Source of the DNA: Clostridia bacterium
GTDB taxonomy: Bacteria > Bacillota > Clostridia > Monoglobales > Monoglobaceae
Assembly (NCBI GenBank): GCA_017620615.1
Contig: JAGAUW010000008.1
Coordinates: 21,128 to 85,127, forward strand
DNA length: 64,000 nt
Direction: 5' to 3'
Shown here: piece by piece, positions 43,617-52,510 of the stretch
Numbering within the stretch: the first letter of the stretch is position 1
Layout of the letters: the number at the start of each line of letters is the position of its first letter
Made by a program: the position numbers and the translations under genes
The notes under the pieces: generated by a model
The model's input: only the letters and a program-made list of their open reading frames with translations
Databases searched by the model: none
What the model was told of the DNA's origin: nothing

Positions 43617-44786
43617 CTACTTTCCCAAGAGCATAGCGGAATTTCCGGCATTTATAATTATGGTAAGGATAATAATAAACATCACCGCAACCACAGCAAG
43701 AATGGCAAATATTCCCGAAATTGAATCCGCAAACTCTGATATGCACTTGACTATTCTTTTGTCACACACCATCTGAAGAATTGCCGCACAAAGCCTGAAT
43801 AAAATCAGACAGGCGGAAATCTTCACTACTGGAACTGCTACAATAAGTGCTACCACAATTATCCCGAATACACCTACCGCATTTTTGATTACCACACTGC
43901 AGTTCATAACGGTCTCTGCCGTTTCAGAAAGAGCCCCGCCCACAAGGGGTATAAGGTTTGATGTCGCAAATTTTGTGAGTTTCAACGTAAGTCCATCCGC
44001 ACTTCCTGAAACAATCCCCTGAAGCCCCATAACCCCAACAAATAAGGTCATCACAACCCCTATTCCCCATTTGGTGCTTTTGTTCATAAACTGAACCATT
44101 TTTTCAGCGTTCAAATCTTTCGAAAGATTGTTCACAAGACTCATTGCGGCCGACATCATAATAAGGGGTAAAAAAACATATTCAAGCACCCACTGGGTGA
44201 TTTCGATAACCGCAACAACTGTAACCTCAAAAGTGCCTGCCGAGATAAGTGCCCCACTTGCTGCCAGTGTCGCCATAGAAATCGGTACCATTGTTCTCAT
44301 AAACATTGCTAGGTTCGAAATTGTCTCCTTTGCGCAGCTGACCACATCCAAAAAAGTTGACGCACCTATCCCTGCTATGACTATGTAACACACAAAAAAA
44401 GCTGTGTCGGTAGCTCCGTGTCCCTCAAGACTGCTTTGGATATTAGTGAGATAAGTGCAAAAAATACCCATTGCAAAAATAAAAATCAAGCTTTTTAGAC
44501 TGTTCCTTATTTCTCCTGCAAAAAGTTTGAGTGCAGCATTCCCTATGGCTTTCACCGAAAATATATTCTCGCCCTTTGCAAGCCCCGAAAGAATTTCCTC
44601 TGTATTGAAGTCTGGTACAATCTTTCTAAGGTCTGCATCTGACACAGAACCCATCGAAGCGTCCACTTCGTCGCCGTATATTTTTACATATTCACCAATC
44701 AAATCAAACTCGTGGGTTTCTGCCCACGCTGTCATCCACACACAAATAAAAATAACAGACAAAACAAAAAGCTTTTTCATTTGCAT
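43617..44786 (-). CDS. spoIIIAE: Stage III sporulation protein AE
   Basis: 389-residue polytopic membrane protein with a signal-like N-terminus (KKLFVLSVIFICVWMTAWA) and about seven later helices. The segment VMTLFVGVMGLQGIVSG and LIPLVGGALSETAETVMNC are conserved in the family. It is thought to be the membrane permease-like part of the feeding channel. Confidence 0.93.
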   Translation of the reverse strand: MQMKKLFVLSVIFICVWMTAWAETHEFDLIGEYVKIYGDEVDASMGSVSDADLRKIVPDFNTEEILSGLAKGENIFSVKAIGNAALKLFAGEIRNSLKSLIFIFAMGIFCTYLTNIQSSLEGHGATDTAFFVCYIVIAGIGASTFLDVVSCAKETISNLAMFMRTMVPISMATLAASGALISAGTFEVTVVAVIEITQWVLEYVFLPLIMMSAAMSLVNNLSKDLNAEKMVQFMNKSTKWGIGVVMTLFVGVMGLQGIVSGSADGLTLKLTKFATSNLIPLVGGALSETAETVMNCSVVIKNAVGVFGIIVVALIVAVPVVKISACLILFRLCAAILQMVCDKRIVKCISEFADSISGIFAILAVVAVMFIIILTIIINAGNSAMLLGK

Positions 44787-44796
44787 ACCTACATTC

Positions 44797-45201
44797 TTAT
44801 CCGAAATTTATTATACGTTCAACCACTTCCATAAAGCTATAAACAAGGGGCATTGAAAGGGTTACTATTATCACCTTTCCAAAAAGCTCAATCTTTGACG
44901 CTATGGAGGTTTCACCTGCGTCGCGGCAAAGTTCTGCACCAAACTGAGCAATGTAGGCAATCCCTATAACTTTCAGTATCAATGTGATATATTTTGCATC
45001 CACTCCCACGCGGTTTGATATATCCGAAAACATTGAAAAGAGTGTTTTTATATAAGGCATAACCGCAATAAAAATTATGGCAGCAGCTGCCAGAGAAATC
45101 TGAACTGAAATTTCCGGTCGCCAGTTTTTCAAAAACACCGCAAGGATGGCCGCCGCAATCCCCAGTCCGACTATTTTGAATATATCCATATTCCAAGTCA
45201 T
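44797..45201 (-). CDS. spoIIIAD: Stage III sporulation protein AD
   Basis: 134-residue small membrane protein with about four helices. The start ATG overlaps the spoIIIAC stop in an ATGA arrangement, suggesting coupled translation; an in-frame ATG four codons later is a possible alternative. Markers include FKIVGLGIAAAILAVFLKNW and LKVIGIAYIAQFGAELCRDA, the latter conserved in AC/AD-type proteins. Confidence 0.93.
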   Translation of the reverse strand: MTWNMDIFKIVGLGIAAAILAVFLKNWRPEISVQISLAAAAIIFIAVMPYIKTLFSMFSDISNRVGVDAKYITLILKVIGIAYIAQFGAELCRDAGETSIASKIELFGKVIIVTLSMPLVYSFMEVVERIINFG

Positions 45202-45395
45202 AGTCCAAACACCGACTTTATGGTTTCAAACAAAAGACTTATCTGTTCAATAACCATAAACAGCACCACCACAAGTCCCGCAAGGGTGGTAAGCATCGCC
45301 TGGTCTTCTCTTCCGCTTCTCACAAGCAGTTGATTGAGAACTGCCACGAGTATTCCTATTGCCGCCACCTTGAATATAAGATCAACACCGTCCAA
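45198..45395 (-). CDS. spoIIIAC: Stage III sporulation protein AC
   Basis: 65-residue membrane protein with two helices (about 4-20 and 32-52), typical length for AC. Overlaps spoIIIAD by four bases. Confidence 0.92.
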   Translation of the reverse strand: MDGVDLIFKVAAIGILVAVLNQLLVRSGREDQAMLTTLAGLVVVLFMVIEQISLLFETIKSVFGL

Positions 45396-45420
45396 GACTT
45401 TACCTCCTCATTCGTAATTT

Positions 45421-45939
45421 CTAGATCAGAATAATCACAATAAAAAATCCTGTTAAAAATCCAAGTCCTCTGTACATCTTCACGTTTGTTTTTGCAATTT
45501 CTCTTGCCTCATTCTCAGCAATTTTAAGACGGCTGAGTGTGATTTTTATATTGTTTATCTCGCTTTCTCTATCACCGCAGCCCAGGTTCTTTGAAAAGTC
45601 CAGCAAGATTTTCTTGTCCTCTTGTGTGAGAAAAATTTCATCTGAAAACCTTTGAAAGCCTCTTTCCCAAAGTCTTTGCATATCGATGCATTTATCCTTT
45701 TCAATCCGTTCCCTTATGTAATCAATGACATCTTTCACACCACCGCCGGAATTTTTTGAAATCTTTTCAAAGGATTCTTTGAGCGGCACAGCAAGAAAAT
45801 TGATGTCAAATTCAAGAAGATTCAGGACTTGCTGGAACTCAATCAGCTGACGCACACGTTTTTTGTATGACATTGCAAACAAAATTCCAAGATAACCACA
45901 TCCCGTCAGAATAAAAACTGTTGCAAAAAGCTTTATCAT
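45421..45939 (-). CDS. spoIIIAB: Stage III sporulation protein AB
   Basis: 172 residues. Helices at both ends (about 3-22 and 155-172) enclose a helical domain. The N-terminal pattern GCGYLGILFAMSYKKRVRQL fits the family, which is distantly like type II secretion GspF. It starts one base inside the spoIIIAA stop. Confidence 0.92.
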   Translation of the reverse strand: MIKLFATVFILTGCGYLGILFAMSYKKRVRQLIEFQQVLNLLEFDINFLAVPLKESFEKISKNSGGGVKDVIDYIRERIEKDKCIDMQRLWERGFQRFSDEIFLTQEDKKILLDFSKNLGCGDRESEINNIKITLSRLKIAENEAREIAKTNVKMYRGLGFLTGFFIVIILI

Positions 45940-46877
45940 TATTTTTCCTGCCTTATTTTTGTGATCTCACCCAAAACTTTGGTGTTTATTCCTCTTCCTT
46001 CTTTTTGAAGTACGATGATCTGCTTAAATCCTATTTCCGAAAACAGCGGTTTTATATTTTCTCTTTTTAGCACCTCTTCGGCACTTTTCCCGTGAGTGCT
46101 GGCAATAACAGAAACACCTGTCCCGAAGCATTTGAGGACTGCATCAGCATCATCTTTTGTTGCTATCTCATCTGTAACAATAAGCTCTGGCGACATTGAT
46201 CTCAGCATCATAATGACTGCCTGACTTTTGGGGGCATTTTCAATCACATCGGTCTGAATACCTATGTCATTTTGGGGAACACCTCTGAAAATCGCCGCAA
46301 GCTCTCCTCTGTCGTCAGCAAGAGCCGTTTTTATTCCGCTATCGGAAATTTGCCTTGCCAGGTCCCTGAGGACTGTGGTCTTTCCTCCCATTGGTGGTGA
46401 TACAATCAGGGTATTCACTATCCCGCTGTCCTTTTGTATGTCACCAATTATATAATTTGCAGCACCCACAACCTCACGGGCTACACGAATATTGAGAGAG
46501 CTTATTTCACGAAAGTTTTCTATCCCGTTTTTGCCGTTTACTGCACGTCCTGCAATTCCCACGCGGTGACCACCTTTTATTGTGACAAACCCCTGCTTTA
46601 TGTCCTCCATAAATGCATAAACCGAGTTTTCGCAGACAGCTGTAAATATCTGCCTTACGTCACTTTCCTTTACTATATACGCACCACCCACAGCAGGGGA
46701 AAGCTCACCGTCAGGGGTTATTGCAAAATTCCCGTTTGTTGTTCCCAATATAATTGGAAGACGAGCTCTTATTCTTATTTCCTGCAGTGAGTCTTCAAGA
46801 ATGTTCATACCTCGTCCCAACATACGCCTTAAATTTTGAGGAAAATAACTTAAAATTTCATTGTATCTTGTATTCAT
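45939..46877 (-). CDS. spoIIIAA: Stage III sporulation protein AA (secretion-type ATPase)
   Basis: 312-residue ATPase related to type II/IV secretion motors. Walker A is SPPMGGKTTVLRDLA with Lys166; the Walker-B-like ELIVTDEIATKDDADAV and histidine in VIASTHGKS follow. It is the only cytosolic component and is expected to energise the channel. First gene of the operon; a CATATAGA -10-like element lies upstream at about 46910, compatible with sigma-E control, but the -35 is weak. Confidence 0.94.
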   Translation of the reverse strand: MNTRYNEILSYFPQNLRRMLGRGMNILEDSLQEIRIRARLPIILGTTNGNFAITPDGELSPAVGGAYIVKESDVRQIFTAVCENSVYAFMEDIKQGFVTIKGGHRVGIAGRAVNGKNGIENFREISSLNIRVAREVVGAANYIIGDIQKDSGIVNTLIVSPPMGGKTTVLRDLARQISDSGIKTALADDRGELAAIFRGVPQNDIGIQTDVIENAPKSQAVIMMLRSMSPELIVTDEIATKDDADAVLKCFGTGVSVIASTHGKSAEEVLKRENIKPLFSEIGFKQIIVLQKEGRGINTKVLGEITKIRQEK

Positions 46878-46938
46878 ATTTCATATCTCCTTTGTTGCTG
46901 ATACCTATCTATATGACAATTTGTCCGCATTTAGAACA

Positions 46939-46963
46939 TAAAAAAAAGGGCTTTCGCCCTTTT
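46939..46963 (-). terminator. Terminator of hflX
   Basis: Minus-strand AAAAGGGC-GAAA-GCCCTTTT with a further T run. Confidence 0.9.
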
Positions 46964-46967
46964 CATT

Positions 46968-48212
46968 TTATACTATATAATCACGGACCGCATCAAGCAG
47001 AGTTATATCAACCAAAGCATCAGCAGATATTCCGTTTGCTTCATATTGTTCCCAGAAGACCTTTCCCGAGTCCCTTATTTTGCTCAAAACTCCTGCATCG
47101 CTGTAGGGAATCAAAAGCCTCAGTCTTTTTGCAGTGGGCTTTAAGCCATCCGCTATTGCTGTCAAAAGTTTTTCGAAGCCATATCCCGTTTTTGCGGAAA
47201 TAAACACCGTATCCTTGCCCATAACAGCACCTTTATCCTCCAGTACATCGCATTTGTTTGCCACCGTCAGCATAGGTATGTCACCGCCACCAAGCTCACA
47301 TATAAGGTCATGGGTTATTTTCACCTGCTCCTCTGCTACTTTTGACGAAATATCGCATACATTCAGTATAAGGTCAGCGTTTATTGCTTCCTCCAAGGTG
47401 GACTTGAATGCCTCCACCAGATTGTGAGGAAGTCTGCTTACAAGCCCTACTGTATCAATAAGCATCACGCTTCTTCCATCAGAAAGTGTGAGCGCCCTTG
47501 CCGTTGGGTCAAGGGTTGCAAACAGCATATTTTCAGCCAAAACTCCTGCCTCAGTCAGTGCATTGAGTAGTGTAGATTTTCCCACATTTGTATAACCAAC
47601 AATGGCAACAGTGATTATGCCGTCTTTCTTTCGCCTTTTGTGAGCATATTCACGGCGCTTTTCAAGTTCCTTGAGGTTTGACTCAAGCTTTTGAATTCTG
47701 TTTCTTATATAACGTTTGTCCGTTTCAAGCTTTGCTTCACCGGGGCCACGACTACCGATTCCGCCTCCCTGACGGGAAAGCACGCGCCCCATCCCCGAAA
47801 GCCTTGGAAGTCGGTATTTCAACTGTGCAAGCTCAACCTGAAGTCTGCCCTCGGCACTCCTTGCCCTTTGAGCGAATATATCAAGGATAAGGGTTGTGCG
47901 GTCAATCACGTCAGTATCAGTGGCGTCTTCAATATTCCTCATCTGTGACGCAGTAAGCTCGTGATTGAATATAACCATCTCAATCTCATTATTTTTGCAA
48001 AAGTCCGCAAGTTCAGCAAGTTTTCCTGTTCCTATACAGGTAGCCGCTTCAAAATGGCTCGCCTTTTGAACAAATTGGGCAACAACCTCTGCCCCCGCGG
48101 TATCAGCAAGGTTACTGAGCTCTTCCATTGAATAATCTATGTCAAAATCGCCTAAGTCGACGCTGCAAAGCACCGCCCTCGGTCTTTTGATTTCTTCGTT
48201 ATTTGTTGTCAT
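46968..48212 (-). CDS. hflX: Ribosome-associated GTPase HflX
   Basis: 414 residues. N-terminal HflX domain (VIFNHELTASQMRNIEDATD, and GRLQVELAQLKYRLPRL with the GGIGSRGPGEAKLETD loop) followed by a GTPase domain with G1 GYTNVGKST (206-214), G3 DTVGLV and G4 NKCD. It splits stalled or vacant ribosomes under stress. I start at ATG 48212, which has GGCGGTGATA upstream; an in-frame start 57 bases earlier would overlap the dus gene. Confidence 0.95.
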   Translation of the reverse strand: MTTNNEEIKRPRAVLCSVDLGDFDIDYSMEELSNLADTAGAEVVAQFVQKASHFEAATCIGTGKLAELADFCKNNEIEMVIFNHELTASQMRNIEDATDTDVIDRTTLILDIFAQRARSAEGRLQVELAQLKYRLPRLSGMGRVLSRQGGGIGSRGPGEAKLETDKRYIRNRIQKLESNLKELEKRREYAHKRRKKDGIITVAIVGYTNVGKSTLLNALTEAGVLAENMLFATLDPTARALTLSDGRSVMLIDTVGLVSRLPHNLVEAFKSTLEEAINADLILNVCDISSKVAEEQVKITHDLICELGGGDIPMLTVANKCDVLEDKGAVMGKDTVFISAKTGYGFEKLLTAIADGLKPTAKRLRLLIPYSDAGVLSKIRDSGKVFWEQYEANGISADALVDITLLDAVRDYIV

Positions 48213-48226
48213 ATCTATCACCGCCT

Positions 48227-49147
48227 TTAAAGCTTTGGCAAACAACCAATGGCACTGTTTAAATCGCATAAGCGGTTTGCCTTTTTAACCGCCTTCAAAA
48301 TCTTTTTTTCTTCAGGGAAATTCTGCATAACATATATCCAGATTTCCTTTAGCTTGTGAAGCGTATATATCTCAGACCCCAGAACTTTCAGATATCTTTC
48401 CTCAAGAATATGTGAAAAATCCACAAGCTCTTTTGTTTCAAGGTGCTTCCCGCCTCTTATTTCTCTGAAAATTGCAGGGTTCTTTATTGCACCTCTGCCT
48501 ATCATAACACTGTCCAGTTTCTTATATTTTTGAGTTATTTTTTCATAATCCTTTACGCTGTATACATTGCCGTTAAAAGATAGTTTTGTTTTTGCACCCT
48601 TATATGCCTTTTCAAAAGATTCTTCATTTGGAAGATTGTTATAATATTCTTCCCTGATTCTTGGGTGCACAATCAATTCACTTATGGGATATTTGTTATA
48701 TATCGAAAGAATTTCGTCGAACTCATCGTGGGAATAAAAGCCTGCCCTTGTTTTGACAGAAATCGTCATATCCGTTCTTGAAAAAATTCCGTCAAAAAGT
48801 CTTTTTAGTGCATCAAGGTCACGAAGCGCCCCTGCACCCCGCATTTTTTTTACAACAGTCCCCGATGGACAGCCAAAATTCAGATTTATTTCATTATATC
48901 CCAAGTCTTTCACCTTCTGGGCAAACCCCAAAAAAGCCTCTGCATTACTCGAAAGTGCCTGAACAACAGGTCTTTTCATATTGTTTTCGGGCAAAATATC
49001 CCTTAAGGATTTAAGGCTGATTTTTTCGTTGGCAGTGGGCGTAATAAACGGAGCAAAGTACTTGTCACACTCCCCGAACATTTCGCTGTGCGCATTTCTA
49101 TATGTATATGTAGTTATCCCCTCAAGGGGCGCAAAATAAAGTTTCAT
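48227..49147 (-). CDS. tRNA-dihydrouridine synthase
   Basis: 306-residue FMN enzyme reducing uridine in the tRNA D loop. Family markers: YFAPLEGITTYTYRNA at the N-terminus, INLNFGCPSGTVVKKMRGAG with the catalytic cysteine, SVKTRAG, and VMIGRGAIKNPAIF for FMN phosphate. Shorter than DusB and with a different N-terminus, so I do not assign a letter. It precedes hflX by 14 bases. Confidence 0.9.
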   Translation of the reverse strand: MKLYFAPLEGITTYTYRNAHSEMFGECDKYFAPFITPTANEKISLKSLRDILPENNMKRPVVQALSSNAEAFLGFAQKVKDLGYNEINLNFGCPSGTVVKKMRGAGALRDLDALKRLFDGIFSRTDMTISVKTRAGFYSHDEFDEILSIYNKYPISELIVHPRIREEYYNNLPNEESFEKAYKGAKTKLSFNGNVYSVKDYEKITQKYKKLDSVMIGRGAIKNPAIFREIRGGKHLETKELVDFSHILEERYLKVLGSEIYTLHKLKEIWIYVMQNFPEEKKILKAVKKANRLCDLNSAIGCLPKL

Positions 49148-49215
49148 CAGCTGCTCCTGCTTTGATTATTTGGATTTTTGTATAAGGGATGTAAGGTTTA
49201 GAGGCCCGTTACTTT

Positions 49216-49438
49216 TGTCGATATGTAGACTTCGTCTACTCGATATTTTTGCTGTCGCAAAATCGATATGTTTTGCGGTGTATTGTAAACGCTACACCCT
49301 CCAACAAAACTCGATATGATATGAATTCTCGTTGCGTTAGCAACATATCGAGTGCGAAGCATATATCGAGTCATTTATGGCATATCGAGAATTCTATCAG
49401 AATTCATATCGACGATTTCAAGCAAATCTTGAAATCAT
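49216..49438. repeat. Dyad-symmetric array of small hairpins punctuated by CGATAT
   Basis: Eight copies of a hexamer mark a 223-base element. Four read CGATAT (49219, 49241, 49264, 49312) and then four read ATATCG (49345, 49363, 49382, 49406), so the halves are inverted. Between them lie unrelated small hairpins: TAGAC-TTC-GTCTA (49226-49238), TTTTGC-TGTC-GCAAAA (49247-49262), GGTGTA / TACACC (49276-49298 region), GTTGC-GTTA-GCAAC (49331-49344), TGC-GAA-GCA (49353-49361), GAATTC-TATCA-GAATTC (49389-49405) and GATTTCAAG-CAAAT-CTTGAAATC (49414-49436). A longer pairing, GATATGAATTCTCG (49318-49331) with CGAGAATTCTATC (49386-49398), can enclose the middle. No ORF of note. It looks like a non-coding repeat family. 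Confidence 0.85.
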
Positions 49439-49467
49439 TATATCACACCCACGGGCAATATTCAACA

Positions 49468-49503
49468 CAAAAGAGCCTCTTCTGATGTAGAGGCTCTTTT
49501 CAA
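49468..49503. terminator. Bidirectional terminator after the nucleotidyltransferase gene
   Basis: AAAGAGCCTCT-TCTGATGT-AGAGGCTCTTT with T-rich flanks on both strands. Confidence 0.9.
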
Positions 49504-49515
49504 CTTTATTATAAC

Positions 49516-50373
49516 TTAAGAAATCCCGTTATACTTTCCTGCTTCGCAAAGCTTTTTCATTTCTGCCATTACGGTTTCTTTGTCCTCGCGGTATGTCATG
49601 CCATACCAGCGGTCAGGGCTTCTCAGGACCTTTACCTTTGCCTCGCCCTTTTTGATTAAATCGTCAACAACAATAGGAATAAGATATTCTTCCTTCATAA
49701 TATCCTTTTCATTTTTGAAAACTTCAAATTCTCTTTCGAGATAATCAAAAATTTCTGTTCCAAATCCCCACATATTCATTGAAACAATGGTGTCTTCAGG
49801 GAGGTTGTGAACAGTTTCGCCATCCTCACAATATGTAAAACCGCTGATTCCTTTTGTTTCCCTTATACCCGTAAGGTATCCGTCCTCAACCTTGCAAACA
49901 CCGCGTGTAACTGTTCCGTTTTCGGTGGTAGTCTGTGCCAAATCATATCCCACAAGGAACATTTCGCCTTTTTTGATTTCTTTGAGTGCATCATTGAGAA
50001 CAACATATGCAGCCTTTCCATAATAATCGTCCGCATTGATTATCGCAAATGGAGTGGTAACCTTGTCCTTGCAGCAAAGAATTGCATGCGCTGTGCCCCA
50101 GGGCTTTGTTCTTCCTGTAGGAAGGTCGTCCATTGACTGGAATACATAATCAACATCTATGTATTTCTGGATACGGCTCACTGCTATGCGTTTGAAATCC
50201 TCTTCCATTTCCTTTTTGATAACAAAAACTACCTTTGAAAATCCTGCTTCCTTTGCATCAAAAGCAGAAAAATCCATCAAAAACTCTCCGCCCGGACCAA
50301 TAGGCTCCATCTGCTTAAGTCCCCCAAATCGGCTACCCATACCGGCTGCCATTACTACAAGTGTTGTTTCCAT
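49516..50373 (-). CDS. Sugar nucleotidyltransferase-like protein
   Basis: 285 residues with the nucleotidyltransferase signature VMAAGMGSRFGGLKQMEPIG at residues 7-26, then IINADDYYGKAA for metal binding and MNMWGFGTEIFDYLERE in the sugar region. It belongs to the NTP_transferase superfamily that activates sugar phosphates or other phosphorylated groups; the product is unknown. Last gene of a four-gene run with hydF, a lipid kinase and a Cof phosphatase. Confidence 0.82.
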   Translation of the reverse strand: METTLVVMAAGMGSRFGGLKQMEPIGPGGEFLMDFSAFDAKEAGFSKVVFVIKKEMEEDFKRIAVSRIQKYIDVDYVFQSMDDLPTGRTKPWGTAHAILCCKDKVTTPFAIINADDYYGKAAYVVLNDALKEIKKGEMFLVGYDLAQTTTENGTVTRGVCKVEDGYLTGIRETKGISGFTYCEDGETVHNLPEDTIVSMNMWGFGTEIFDYLEREFEVFKNEKDIMKEEYLIPIVVDDLIKKGEAKVKVLRSPDRWYGMTYREDKETVMAEMKKLCEAGKYNGIS

Positions 50374-50399
50374 AAAAAATACCTCCTAAATTTTTTATT

Positions 50400-51578
50400 T
50401 TAACCTTTGTTTTCAAAGACTTTTTTTGCCCGAGTCAGTATCCCCGTAAGATACGCCAGCACTACCCCATAATTTGTAACAGGAATCCCCTTTTCTTTAA
50501 ACAGTTCAAGGCGGTTTTGAATAGCCTTTTTATTTATCATACATCCGCCGCACTGAATTATCAGTTTATATTCCTCAAGATTTTCGGGCAGGTCATAACC
50601 TGAAAAATGTACAAACTCCAATTTCTTTCCCGTTTTCTTTTGAAGCAGCGAGGGAATTTTCACCCTGCCTATGTCATCATGTGTTGTGGAATGAGTGCAC
50701 GCCTCAAGCATAAGAACTTTATCTCCGTCCAAAAGATTTGGTATCACGTCTGTACCCTTTATCAACTGGGAAATTCTTCCCTTTTGATTGGCTAAAAGCA
50801 TTGAAAATGACGTAAGAGGAATTTCATCAGGAACAATTCGTGCAACCTCATGAAACGCTTGAGAGTCCGTGACCACAAGGTCTGTTTTTTTTAAACTCTT
50901 GAGGGTATCTTCAAGCATTTTAACAGTGGTTGAAACCGCCCTGATATCGTGGTCAAGACAATCTCTTATAGTCTGGACCTGAGGGAGGATCAATCTCCCC
51001 TTTGGTGCTGCACTGTCAATGGGTATAACAAGCACCACCATCCCCCCCGATGGAACAATATCACCAAGCAAGGTCTCATCCTGGGTATCAAGTTTTTTGA
51101 GAGCTGAAACCATCTCTTCACGAAGCTTGGCAAGTCCCTCAAAGGTATGATCAAAAATGAAAACTCCCTTTTTGTCGTTTTCCCTCACCAACTGAAGTTT
51201 TTCTTCATCTGCCACGTCACATTTGGTATAAACGTTTATAACAGGAACTTTGCCAAAATCAAAGTCTCCCATGTCCGCAAACCGCACATCCCTGACAAAA
51301 AGAATTATATCACATCGACTGAGAATATCAATGGTCTTTTTTTCTCTTCTTTCGCCAAGAACTCCCGTGTCACCAAGACCTGCCGTATCCACAAGTGCTA
51401 TTGGGCCGTAGGGAATAAGCTCCATTGCTTTTATAACAGGGTCGGTAGTTGTTCCCTCAATCTCAGAAACAATGGAAACATCCTGACCAAGCATAGCATT
51501 GAAAAGCGTGGATTTGCCTGCATTGGTGGGCCCGAAGATTGCTACATACTTTCTCATAGAAAGCGGAGTCTTTTCCAT
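50400..51578 (-). CDS. hydF: [FeFe]-hydrogenase H-cluster maturation GTPase HydF
   Basis: 392 residues. Scaffold on which the 2Fe subcluster is built before transfer to the hydrogenase. N-terminal GTPase: Walker A FGPTNAGKSTLFNAM (15-29), DTAGLGD and VYTKCD. C-terminal cluster ligands: ACTHSTTHDD and IIQCGGCMIN, the CxH...CGGC arrangement of HydF. I use the ATG at 51578; an ATG 12 bases earlier touches the ribosome site AAGGA. hydE, hydG and the hydrogenase gene are not in the window. Confidence 0.94.
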   Translation of the reverse strand: MEKTPLSMRKYVAIFGPTNAGKSTLFNAMLGQDVSIVSEIEGTTTDPVIKAMELIPYGPIALVDTAGLGDTGVLGERREKKTIDILSRCDIILFVRDVRFADMGDFDFGKVPVINVYTKCDVADEEKLQLVRENDKKGVFIFDHTFEGLAKLREEMVSALKKLDTQDETLLGDIVPSGGMVVLVIPIDSAAPKGRLILPQVQTIRDCLDHDIRAVSTTVKMLEDTLKSLKKTDLVVTDSQAFHEVARIVPDEIPLTSFSMLLANQKGRISQLIKGTDVIPNLLDGDKVLMLEACTHSTTHDDIGRVKIPSLLQKKTGKKLEFVHFSGYDLPENLEEYKLIIQCGGCMINKKAIQNRLELFKEKGIPVTNYGVVLAYLTGILTRAKKVFENKG

Positions 51579-51597
51579 TGTTTTCACCATCCTTAAT

Positions 51598-52500
51598 TTA
51601 TTTTTTTTGCGGTATAACCAAAGTCACCGCTTGCTGTTCGTTTGAAATTATCGCTTCTTTTACTGCTCCGCCAAATTCTCCGTCAAGAGTCCAGGGAATA
51701 GCCTCATCGGATATAAATGTAACCTCACTGCCCCTGATAACCGTAAAATATTCAGGATTAAGCTCCTGGGTGACAAGACAGGTGAGCAGATTTTGTGTTT
51801 CAAGAATGTTTTTTGGTTTTTTTACAAGAATAATTTCAAAAAGTCCATCGTTGAGTTCTGCCCTGAACGCCTTCTCTGCCTTCATTCCCCCAAGGTAATT
51901 TGTGTTTGAAACCATCCCATAGATAAACTCACCCGTTAGCGTCTCATCACCACAAATCATCTTAAGCTGGTAGGCTTTTATATTTGAAAGCTTTTTCGCA
52001 CCCTCCATAACATACGCAAGGTGTCCAAACATATTTTTATTTTGTTGCGGAGTATCATATGCCACATCAGTAAACGCCCCGAAAGCCGCAACATATACGA
52101 AATTCTTGTTGTTGAAGCTTCCTATATCACAAGCAAAAGTCTCTCCCGACATAATATCCAGTGCTGCTCTGTTCATATTCTTTGAAATTTTCATATTTGC
52201 AGCAAAATCATTGGTTGTCCCCGCAGGAATATACCCAAGATGCGGGCGATTTTCTTTTTCAAGGGACATAAGTCCGCGGATACCCTCATTCAGTGTCCCG
52301 TCACCGCCTGACAGAACAAGAAGTTCAAAGTTCTGAGCATTGTCACGCACAAAACCAAAAGCATCACCCGCGCTTTGTGTGGGGCGAACCGTTACCTCCC
52401 ACCCATTCTTCACAAAGATATTGATTATGCCTAAAAGCTTGTTCTTGATGTTTCCTTTACCCGACAGGGGGTTGAAAACAAATAACATCCTTTTGCTCAT
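51598..52500 (-). CDS. Diacylglycerol kinase-like lipid kinase (second family member)
   Basis: 300 residues. N-terminal FVFNPLSGKGNIKNKLLGII, then LVLSGGDGTLNEGIRGLM and the IPAGTTNDFA motif of YegS/DAGK lipid kinases, and VSNTNYLGGMKAEKAFRAEL near the end of the C-terminal beta domain. It differs clearly from the 32790-33767 protein, so they are not a recent duplication. It starts ten bases after the Cof gene stop. Confidence 0.88.
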   Translation of the reverse strand: MSKRMLFVFNPLSGKGNIKNKLLGIINIFVKNGWEVTVRPTQSAGDAFGFVRDNAQNFELLVLSGGDGTLNEGIRGLMSLEKENRPHLGYIPAGTTNDFAANMKISKNMNRAALDIMSGETFACDIGSFNNKNFVYVAAFGAFTDVAYDTPQQNKNMFGHLAYVMEGAKKLSNIKAYQLKMICGDETLTGEFIYGMVSNTNYLGGMKAEKAFRAELNDGLFEIILVKKPKNILETQNLLTCLVTQELNPEYFTVIRGSEVTFISDEAIPWTLDGEFGGAVKEAIISNEQQAVTLVIPQKK

Positions 52501-52510
52501 AAAACTTCAC

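Noticed and set aside
42816..43724. 302-codon plus-strand frame across spoIIIAG, AF and AE
   Set aside because: Antisense to three sporulation genes; composition is low-complexity and not protein-like.
49216..49438. Possible CRISPR array
   Set aside because: Repeats are six to nine bases, spacers vary from about 9 to 40 bases and are themselves palindromic, and no cas genes are near.
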